DNA of 7,498 nt from an uncultured Bacteroidales bacterium. Its GTDB lineage: Bacteria > Bacteroidota > Bacteroidia > Bacteroidales > WCHB1-69. The first letter of the stretch is position 1. Every line of letters starts with the position of its first letter. The stretch spans positions 1 through 7,498 of the forward strand of contig CALECM010000101.1 in the NCBI GenBank assembly GCA_937949745.1. The letters are read 5' to 3'. The position numbers and the translations under genes were made by a program. The notes below the pieces were generated by a model. It was not told where the DNA came from. It did not search any database and saw only the letters and a list, made by a program, of their open reading frames with translations. Positions 1 to 4,353 of the stretch are shown piece by piece.

Positions 1-23
1 ACATTATATAACAAAAAAAAGAA

Positions 24-623
24 CTATTCAACAGGGTATTTGTAACTGAAAGAAACATGTCCGCCGGCTCCGGCATCATTGGTATAATCAGAGAATTTGA
101 CGGTGGCATATTTTCCGTCGGCAGTTTTTACAATATAAACATAATCGTTTACGGTATATGTGGGAGGCATTCCTTCGCTTTTGTACCAATCGGCCAATAC
201 CGTGTTCCTGGACTGGGTCCTGTAACCGTCTTCGCCCATCTCGATCATGATCTGGGCTTCCACATCCGCGGTATAACCGGTAGAAGGAATCGTCTTCACA
301 TCGTCTAATTTTGTTCCGTTGGCTTTCAGTGCTCCTCCGTTGCCGGAACCTGACAAGCCGCTGTTGGTACGGATATCCCCACGATGAATCGCGATATCCC
401 AGTTGGTTTTGGTTTTGCTGGATTCGTAATCGCCAACTTCAGCCGCCGGGATTTCTCTTCCGGTTTCAAAAGAAAAATATTTCCAGTCGCTGAAACCGGA
501 AGCATCGATGGTAACGCTTTTAGTGCCCACAGGCGTCGGGTCAGGATCCGGATCTTTTTCGCATGAAGTAAACAATGTAATAGAAAGGCACAATGCACCC
601 GCTAATAGAAGATTATTTTTCAT
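24..623 (-). CDS. hmuY: HmuY-family haem-binding surface lipoprotein
   Basis: Predicted 199-residue outer-membrane lipoprotein that should capture haem or a related porphyrin and pass it to a TonB-dependent receptor. Residues 1-20 are a lipoprotein signal peptide ending in the lipobox LFTSC, so Cys21 is the lipidation site. The acidic EKDPDPDP that follows resembles the Bacteroidota surface-export signal. Residues 37-199 match the HmuY fold in pattern: WKYFSFETG (47-55), WDIAIHR (75-81), the DIRTNSGLSG stretch (83-92) and the C-terminal YVYIVKTADGKYATVKF strands (161-177). The frame is open back to 680, but only the ATG at 623 puts the signal peptide at the N-terminus. Length is close to the roughly 216 residues of Porphyromonas gingivalis HmuY. 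In that species hmuR lies downstream of hmuY; here that position is outside the window. The family call is firm; the ligand is inferred. Confidence 0.85.
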   Translation of the reverse strand: MKNNLLLAGALCLSITLFTSCEKDPDPDPTPVGTKSVTIDASGFSDWKYFSFETGREIPAAEVGDYESSKTKTNWDIAIHRGDIRTNSGLSGSGNGGALKANGTKLDDVKTIPSTGYTADVEAQIMIEMGEDGYRTQSRNTVLADWYKSEGMPPTYTVNDYVYIVKTADGKYATVKFSDYTNDAGAGGHVSFSYKYPVE

Positions 624-668
624 AATTTTGGTTTTATTGAATGATTTTTTATCCTCGTTTTGACATGG

Positions 669-699
669 CAAAAGAATCACTTTTCTCCGGAGCCTCCAA
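669..699 (-). promoter_or_regulatory. candidate promoter of the HmuY-like gene
   Basis: On the minus strand, TTCTTTTG (676-669) differs from the Bacteroidota -7 box TAnnTTTG at one position. A TTG (699-697) lies 20 bases further upstream where the -33 box is expected. It would give a leader of about 40 bases before the ATG at 623. The match is imperfect. No convincing Fur-type operator is visible, so haem or iron control is not shown by the sequence. Confidence 0.35.
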
Positions 700-780
700 T
701 ACCGAAAACAAGGTATATCTTAATGAAATGGTCATTATTTGTAGTGAGGGATTGGTTTAATGTGTTATTTTTAAACAGAT

Positions 781-807
781 TGTCATCCTGAGCGAAGCGA
801 AGGATCT
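781..807. repeat. REP-like hairpin element a
   Basis: Short palindromic element of the pattern TGTCATCCT-core-AGGATCT. On the plus strand it can fold as ATCCT, GA, GC, loop GAA, GC, GA, AGGAT. This gives five Watson-Crick pairs, a GA/GA internal loop and a GCGAAGC cap. First module of composite repeat copy 1. Confidence 0.8.
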
Positions 808-872
808 GGATTCCTAAAGATTCATCGTCAAACTAAGAATAAGATAAAGCCATTTAAATTGCTTTAATTACA

Positions 873-900
873 TACTTTCTTTGCCTTCCCAAAGAAAGTA
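873..900. repeat. perfect 11-bp hairpin in composite repeat copy 1
   Basis: TACTTTCTTTG (873-883) and CAAAGAAAGTA (890-900) are exact reverse complements around the six-base loop CCTTCC. The same hairpin is present unchanged at 1821-1848. No T-tract follows on either strand, so it is not a typical intrinsic terminator. Confidence 0.8.
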
Positions 901-960
901 TCAAAGAAAGGGAATATTGCCGCTCAATTTTCCTGCTAAAAATCTAAGAGCCTTTGGCTA

Positions 961-1003
961 AACTGTAACACTCCTCGCTGATGCTCGTCAGACAGTTACA
1001 GTT
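961..1003. repeat. 9-bp hairpin in composite repeat copy 1
   Basis: AACTGTAAC (961-969) pairs with GTTACAGTT (995-1003). Nested in the loop, at 975-986, the minus strand reads GAGC-ATCA-GCGA, the same GA-GC-loop-GC-GA arrangement as the REP-like elements. Equivalent hairpins occur at 1560-1601 (8 bp) and 1909-1952 (9 bp). Confidence 0.75.
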
Positions 1004-1130
1004 CTTAACGCCAAGGAACCTTGATTTTTCACGCATTAAAATTTAAAGCGGCTACAGTTTTCTTGAATAAACACACCAACCGGAGAATCGTTGGTTAAGC
1101 CGTATAAGCCAAAGACGAATGGTCTTATTT

Positions 1131-1158
1131 TGTCATCCTGAGCGAAGCGAAAGGATCT
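1131..1158. repeat. REP-like hairpin element b
   Basis: Same pattern as element a with one extra A before AGGATCT, so the internal loop would be GA/GAA around the GCGAAGC cap. It is followed by TTATTAAAGGAATA, the right-hand flank it shares with element d. Confidence 0.75.
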
Positions 1159-1276
1159 TTATTAAAGGAATAGACGTATAATTGCACTACTATGGATTCG
1201 TTGATTTTTATATAGACGGTGCGTAGGGAAGGCAAAAGGCGAGGCGGAAGCGGGTGAATGCGAAATTCTTACAGGT

Positions 1277-1366
1277 CGGAAAGGATGCGAGCGAAGTGAA
1301 GCATATAGCAAAAAGAGAAAATTACCGGGATCGTGCGTAGGTTCTCTTTTTGCGTCTGTCTTTCCG
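1277..1366. repeat. nested palindrome between composite repeat copies
   Basis: An inner perfect 12-bp stem, GCAAAAAGAGAA (1308-1319) with TTCTCTTTTTGC (1342-1353), encloses a 22-base loop. An outer perfect 7-bp stem, CGGAAAG (1277-1283) with CTTTCCG (1360-1366), surrounds it. The whole 90 bases could fold as one long interrupted hairpin. No open frame here looks like a real gene, and I see no second copy in the window. Confidence 0.7.
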
Positions 1367-1422
1367 GGCTGTTTAGAGATTTCCCAGAGCGGGGAGGATT
1401 CCTTTTGCCTTGATTTTTTTGA

Positions 1423-1452
1423 TTTACTTTTTTCATCAAGGAAAAAAGTAAA
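1423..1452. repeat. perfect 12-bp hairpin before composite repeat copy 2
   Basis: TTTACTTTTTTC (1423-1434) and GAAAAAAGTAAA (1441-1452) are exact reverse complements with the six-base loop ATCAAG. It occupies about the place where copies 1 and 3 have the TACTTTCTTTG hairpin and shares the TACTTT start, but is otherwise a different sequence. The loop is complementary to CTTGAT at 1409-1414 just upstream. Confidence 0.75.
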
Positions 1453-1559
1453 GAAAGTATTATTTCATGACCTGCTCTATTTGCTTGCACAAAGAAAGTA
1501 TCAAAGAAAGTGCAATGACCGCTCAATTTTCCTGCTAAAATCTAAGAGCCTTTGGCTAA

Positions 1560-1601
1560 ACTGTAACAACTCCTCACTTTCGCTCGTCAGACAGTTACAG
1601 T
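1560..1601. repeat. 8-bp hairpin in composite repeat copy 2
   Basis: ACTGTAAC (1560-1567) pairs with GTTACAGT (1594-1601). The nested minus-strand core at 1574-1585 reads GAGC-GAAA-GTGA, one base different from the core of copy 3. Confidence 0.7.
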
Positions 1602-1728
1602 ACTTAACGCCAAGAACCTTGATTTTTCACGCATTAAAATTTAAAGCGGCTACAGGTTTCTTCAATAACACGTCAACCGGAGAATCGTTGGTTAAGCCGT
1701 ATAAGCCGAAGACGAATGGACTTATTGC

Positions 1729-1755
1729 GTCATCCTGAGCGAAGCGAAAGGATCT
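1729..1755. repeat. REP-like hairpin element c
   Basis: GTCATCCT-core-AGGATCT pattern with the GCGAAGC cap and one extra A in the right-hand side of the internal loop. It is shared between the end of composite copy 2 and the start of copy 3. It has the same right-hand flank (GGATTCCTAAAGATTC) as element a. Confidence 0.75.
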
Positions 1756-1820
1756 GGATTCCTAAAGATTCATCGTCAAACTAAGAATAAGATAAAGCCA
1801 TGTAAATTGCTCTAATTACA

Positions 1821-1848
1821 TACTTTCTTTGCCTTCCCAAAGAAAGTA
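1821..1848. repeat. perfect 11-bp hairpin in composite repeat copy 3
   Basis: TACTTTCTTTG (1821-1831) and CAAAGAAAGTA (1838-1848) flank the loop CCTTCC, identical to the hairpin at 873-900 in copy 1. Confidence 0.8.
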
Positions 1849-1908
1849 TCAAAGAAAGGGAATATTGCCGCTCAATTTTCCTGCTAAAAATCTAAGAACC
1901 TTTGTCTA

Positions 1909-1952
1909 AACTGTAACAACTCCTCGCTTTCGCTCGTCAGACAGTTACAGTT
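1909..1952. repeat. 9-bp hairpin in composite repeat copy 3
   Basis: AACTGTAAC (1909-1917) pairs with GTTACAGTT (1944-1952). The nested minus-strand core at 1924-1935 reads GAGC-GAAA-GCGA, a GC-closed GAAA loop flanked by GA on both sides. Confidence 0.75.
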
Positions 1953-2012
1953 CTTAACTCCAAAGAACCTTGATTTTTTACGCATTAAAATTTAAAGCGG
2001 CTAACTTTCCTC

Positions 2013-2038
2013 GTTGGCTGAGCCTCTTCGAAGCCAAC
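2013..2038. repeat. 7-bp dyad specific to composite repeat copy 3
   Basis: GTTGGCT (2013-2019) and AGCCAAC (2032-2038) are exact reverse complements around a 12-base loop. The segment replaces the ACCGGAGAATCG stretch that copies 1 and 2 have at this place, so it looks like a swapped module. Confidence 0.6.
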
Positions 2039-2060
2039 ACTAAACTAAATCTTTTTCTGC

Positions 2061-2088
2061 TGTCATGCTGAGCGAAAGCGAAGGATCT
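2061..2088. repeat. REP-like hairpin element d
   Basis: Variant TGTCATGCT-core-AGGATCT element. The core on the plus strand is GAGC-GAAA-GCGA, so the cap is a four-base GAAA loop instead of GAA. The change of CCT to GCT puts one mismatch in the outer stem. Followed by the TTATTAAAGGAATA flank shared with element b. Confidence 0.7.
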
Positions 2089-2268
2089 TTATTAAAGGAA
2101 TATACGTATAACCGCACTACTATGGATTCGTTGATTTTTATATAGACGGTGCGTAGGGAAGGCAAAAGGCGAGGCGGAAGCGGGTGAATGCAAATGTTGT
2201 GAAGCGTAGCATGAATATTGCGAATTATAAAAAAGATGGATATCAATATGGATTATATCCTGATATTG

Positions 2269-2973
2269 TTAATTGTAGAGTTTATCATTATTTTTCCATA
2301 ACATATCCTGAATATTTTTGGAATGTTGAATCTGATTTTCTATATCTTCTCCATTTTCCACAGCTATTTTTAATATTTTTAAGATTTCTCTTCTATTCGT
2401 ATATGGAGCCATATTATTATTTTTGACAATATATTCCATTTCCTGTAAAACGTTTTCGGATTTTACAAGAAATGTTCCATTAGGAACGAAGCTGATATTT
2501 TTTAATACGCAATCGCCATAAAATACCACTATGGAATAAAACGGTATATTTTCAAATTGATTAAGCTGGCTTTTCAAATATTTAATATGATTGCTATTTT
2601 GCATTATGGGATTATAAAAACGATATTTTATTTTACCATAAGCCAATACCTGCGTCCAATGAGATTGATATCCCTTGCCAAATATCCAGCCACTATAATC
2701 TTTTACTTCAAATACAAAAATTCCAACATTCGTGGGAACGACTAAATCAATTTGTGAAAATTCACCATTAAGTTTTTTTACATATAAATCATGAAAAATC
2801 ATTTGTGAAGGTACCCCATATTTCAACAATTTTAGCACCAAATCTCTTTCTGAATGAGTTCCTCTATACGGCTTGGTTACCGTTCGCAATAATTTTGCAT
2901 TACGTATATTACGAAAAACGAGAATAAAAACAATGAAAAATACAATAATAAAAATAATAATAAAAAACGGCAT
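2269..2973 (-). CDS. membrane-anchored NERD-domain (nuclease-related) protein
   Basis: A 234-residue protein with a single hydrophobic N-terminal segment (about 3-20) followed by basic residues (RNIRNAKLLR), which suggests an N-terminal anchor with the rest in the cytoplasm. Residues about 38-160 fit the NERD domain, a relative of PD-(D/E)XK nucleases. Visible are Glu42 in the first helix, Asp76 in SQIDLVV, the EVK motif (Glu89, Lys91) in VFEVKDYSG, then W105-T-Q and NPxxQN (about 121-126) with the following helix. The predicted catalytic residues are all present, so it may be active on nucleic acid; the substrate is unknown. By eye the gene is about 25-30% GC, against 45-50% for the metabolic genes, suggesting transfer. 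It stands alone, with composite repeats on its 3' side and tRNA-Asn upstream. A defence role is possible but not shown. Confidence 0.75.
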   Translation of the reverse strand: MPFFIIIFIIVFFIVFILVFRNIRNAKLLRTVTKPYRGTHSERDLVLKLLKYGVPSQMIFHDLYVKKLNGEFSQIDLVVPTNVGIFVFEVKDYSGWIFGKGYQSHWTQVLAYGKIKYRFYNPIMQNSNHIKYLKSQLNQFENIPFYSIVVFYGDCVLKNISFVPNGTFLVKSENVLQEMEYIVKNNNMAPYTNRREILKILKIAVENGEDIENQIQHSKNIQDMLWKNNDKLYN

Positions 2974-3063
2974 TTTATCATTGGCTAAATAACATATTCA
3001 AATTGATCTTAAATATTTTGATCACCTCGCTACTCAATTATAAATATCCCTCTAAATCTCTTT

Positions 3064-3071
3064 CAAAGGTA
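3064..3071 (-). promoter_or_regulatory. candidate -7 box for the NERD-domain gene
   Basis: Minus-strand TACCTTTG (3071-3064) matches TAnnTTTG exactly and lies about 90 bases upstream of the ATG at 2973, just past the tRNA terminator. No good TTTG is seen at the expected -33 distance, which would fall inside the terminator hairpin. If used, the gene is transcribed independently of the tRNA. Confidence 0.4.
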
Positions 3072-3082
3072 AGATCGAAAAC

Positions 3083-3114
3083 AAAAAAGCACTTACCGAT
3101 TTTTCCGTAAGTGC
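3083..3114 (-). terminator. intrinsic terminator of tRNA-Asn
   Basis: An 8-bp stem, GCACTTAC (3114-3107 on the minus strand) with GTAAGTGC (3096-3089), is capped by a short AT-rich loop. On the minus strand it is followed directly by six T (3088-3083). It begins 11 bases after the tRNA 3' end. Confidence 0.85.
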
Positions 3115-3125
3115 CTGATCTTTTG

Positions 3126-3199
3126 CTCCCCCTCTAGGACTTGAACCTAGGACCCTCTGATTAACAGTCAGATGCTCTAACCAACTGAGCTAAGGAGGA
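3126..3199 (-). tRNA. tRNA-Asn (anticodon GTT)
   Basis: A 74-base cloverleaf read on the minus strand. The acceptor 5' arm TCCTCCT (3199-3193) pairs with AGGGGGA (3133-3127, one G-T pair), and the discriminator is G (3126). The D arm contains AGCTCAGTTGGTTAGAGC. The anticodon stem TCTGA/TCAGA encloses the loop CTGTTAA with anticodon GTT (3165-3163). The T arm contains GGTTCAAGTCC. CCA is not encoded. It reads asparagine codons AAC and AAU. Confidence 0.95.
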
Positions 3200-3216
3200 G
3201 TGGTGTTTTGAGGCCG

Positions 3217-3245
3217 CAAAAATACAAAAAAAATAATATCGCAAT
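3217..3245 (-). promoter_or_regulatory. promoter of tRNA-Asn
   Basis: Minus-strand TATTTTTG (3224-3217) is an exact TAnnTTTG -7 box, 18 bases upstream of the mature tRNA 5' end. ATTG (3245-3242), 17 bases further upstream, is a plausible -33 box. It is back to back with the promoter of the YitT-family gene. Confidence 0.6.
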
Positions 3246-3249
3246 CCAT

Positions 3250-3281
3250 TTTTTATAAAAAAAATCTTTTTTATACCTTTG
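3250..3281 (+). promoter_or_regulatory. promoter of the YitT-family gene
   Basis: TACCTTTG (3274-3281) matches the -7 consensus exactly. A T-run (3249-3254) lies about 20 bases upstream at the -33 position. Transcription would start near 3288 and give a leader of about 60 bases. That leader has no purine-rich Shine-Dalgarno sequence before the ATG at 3348, as is usual in this phylum. Confidence 0.65.
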
Positions 3282-3347
3282 CAGCCGGTTTCGGAGAAAT
3301 AAAATTACTGATTTTCTTAACTTTATCCATCTATAAAAAATAAAATA

Positions 3348-4217
3348 ATGTTACAAAAGAAACAAATATGGGATATAGTGCGCAATTATATCATGATTTT
3401 TTTTGGTTTAACCGTCTTCGCTTTCGGCTGGACCGCCTTTATGATCCCCAATCATATTACGGGCGGAGGTATTAACGGGATTGCCACACTTCTCTTTTTT
3501 GCTACGGGATTTCCGGTAGGGATTACCTCCCTGGGATTAAATTTGGTTTTGCTGGTTTTCGCTTGGAAGGTATTGGGACCTAAATTTACGATCAATACTA
3601 CGATCTGCGTGATTATGGTCTCTGCTTTATTATCTGTCGGACAAGTATTGTTCCCCAAACCTCTCGTGGAAGACGAGGTTTTTATGTCGGCAGTGATTGG
3701 CTCGGTACTCTCCGCGTTCGGCGCGGGAATCGCCATTACTTTCGGGGGGAATACGGGAGGTATGGATATCCTGGCTTTGATGGTGGGCAAATACCGCAAT
3801 ATCTCTTACGGACGTGTAACTTTATATACCAATATCATTATTATTTCATCTTCTATATTTGTCCCCGGCGGCACTATCAATACGCTGGTTTATAGCTTGA
3901 TCGGAATGTTCGTATATATCTATATTTCAGACCTGGTTATCGACGGTTACCGGCAAAGTTTCCAATATTTCGTGTTTTCAGATAAAAATCAGGAAATTGC
4001 AGACCAAATTAACAGGCGGGTAAACCGGGGCGCTACTTTTTTAAAAGCCTACGGCTCATATACCAAAGAAGAAAAGGATGTTCTGTTGATTATCGCCCAC
4101 CGTACCGACCGGGCTTATATCATTAAGATCATTAAAGAGATCGACGACGGCGCATTTATCAGCGTGGCCAAAACCAGCAGTGTCTTCGGGAAAAATTTCG
4201 ACCGGTTAAAACTGTGA
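3348..4217 (+). CDS. YitT-family membrane protein with C-terminal DUF2179 domain
   Basis: A 289-residue inner-membrane protein of the YitT family. Hydrophobic segments lie at about 14-34, 43-53, 58-76, 83-102, 112-133, 157-172 and 179-199. Glycine-rich family motifs are visible: PNHITGGGINGIA (34-46) and FGGNTGGMDI (132-141). Residues about 204-286 form the soluble DUF2179 domain (from FQYFVFSDK to the SVFGKNF end), which should lie in the cytoplasm. The length is typical for the family. The transported substrate or exact role is not established for these proteins, so no function is assigned. Its promoter diverges from that of tRNA-Asn, and it converges with the cysteine synthase gene across 136 bases. 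Confidence 0.88.
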   Translation: MLQKKQIWDIVRNYIMIFFGLTVFAFGWTAFMIPNHITGGGINGIATLLFFATGFPVGITSLGLNLVLLVFAWKVLGPKFTINTTICVIMVSALLSVGQVLFPKPLVEDEVFMSAVIGSVLSAFGAGIAITFGGNTGGMDILALMVGKYRNISYGRVTLYTNIIIISSSIFVPGGTINTLVYSLIGMFVYIYISDLVIDGYRQSFQYFVFSDKNQEIADQINRRVNRGATFLKAYGSYTKEEKDVLLIIAHRTDRAYIIKIIKEIDDGAFISVAKTSSVFGKNFDRLKL

Positions 4218-4280
4218 CGAAAGAATAATATGTAATATTTGTCGCCCTGCTGAGCGAGAATCATTTTATCAATACATGGC

Positions 4281-4306
4281 AGATCCTTCACTCGTTCAGG
4301 ATGACA
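4281..4306. repeat. REP-like hairpin element e
   Basis: AGATCCTTC-core-TTCAGGATGACA, opposite in orientation to elements a-d, in the convergent gap between the YitT-family gene and cysK. On the minus strand it folds as ATCCT, GA, AC, loop GA, GT, GA, AGGAT. The core is one base shorter than in the other copies. Confidence 0.7.
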
Positions 4307-4337
4307 GATAGTTCAGGATGAAGAACAGTGAACTTTT
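4294..4337 (+). repeat. 11-base direct repeat and possible weak terminator
   Basis: GTTCAGGATGA occurs at 4294-4304 and again at 4311-4321. AGTTC (4310-4314) can pair with GAACT (4330-4334), which is followed by TTT, so it might act as a weak terminator for the YitT-family gene. The stem is only 5 bp. Confidence 0.3.
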
Positions 4338-4353
4338 AGAATATCCTGTAACA

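Larger units (their letters stand above)
781..1261. repeat. composite repeat, copy 1 (near full length)
   Basis: A unit of about 480 bases made of ordered modules. These are a REP-like hairpin (781-807), a linker starting GGATTCC, a perfect 11-bp hairpin (873-900), an AT-rich linker, a 9-bp hairpin (961-1003), a block ending AAAGCGGCTA, a segment starting ACCGGAGAATCG, a second REP-like hairpin (1131-1158) and a GC-richer tail ending GGGTGAATGC (1261). The same order recurs at 1729-2191. Copies differ by single-base insertions and deletions, which argues against protein coding. I recognise no known insertion sequence in it. Confidence 0.85.
1490..1755. repeat. composite repeat, copy 2 (5'-truncated)
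   Basis: Matches 890-1158 of copy 1, beginning at the right arm of the 11-bp hairpin (CAAAGAAAGTATC) and running through the ACTGTAAC hairpin, the AAAGCGGCTACAG block and the ACCGGAGAATCG segment to a REP-like hairpin. The left part of the unit is replaced by unrelated DNA containing a different 12-bp hairpin. Its terminal REP-like element (1729-1755) also serves as the first module of copy 3. Single-base indels relative to copy 1 (for example in the CTAAAAATC run) show non-coding drift. Confidence 0.8.
1729..2191. repeat. composite repeat, copy 3 (near full length)
   Basis: Repeats copy 1 in the same order and orientation, offset by about 930-950 bases. The last 78 bases (2114-2191) are identical to 1184-1261. 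The segment starting ACCGGAGAATCG in copies 1 and 2 is replaced here by a different sequence containing a 7-bp dyad (2013-2038). Immediately after the unit the sequence becomes AT-rich and leads to the end of the NERD-domain gene. Confidence 0.85.

Noticed and set aside
624..680. Longer N-terminus of the HmuY-like protein starting at 680
   Set aside because: It would bury the lipoprotein signal peptide behind 19 extra polar residues; the ATG at 623 fits the signal peptide.
699..716. ATACC/GGTAT dyad upstream of the HmuY-like gene as an iron or haem operator
   Set aside because: Only 5 bp per arm with an 8-base spacer; too short to support a claim.
1269..1526. Open frame of 85 codons on the minus strand
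   Set aside because: It runs through two palindromes and the start of a repeat copy, has no domain-like pattern, and the repeat copies differ by single-base indels.
1481..1738. Open frame of 85 codons on the plus strand within composite repeat copy 2
   Set aside because: Single-base indels in copies 1 and 3 break the same frame, so it is not a conserved gene.
781..2191. CRISPR array
   Set aside because: Repeats are hundreds of bases long, few and irregular, without uniform short spacers.
2040..2246. Open frame of 68 codons on the minus strand over the repeat tail
   Set aside because: Composition is low-complexity at the end and it covers the non-coding tail block; no start signal or family resemblance.
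3003..3024. TGATC/GATCA pair downstream of the tRNA terminator as a second terminator
   Set aside because: The stem is 5 bp and AT-rich, with no following T-tract of note.
3126..3150. Integration site (att) at the 3' end of tRNA-Asn
   Set aside because: I found no second copy of the tRNA 3' sequence in the window and no integrase.
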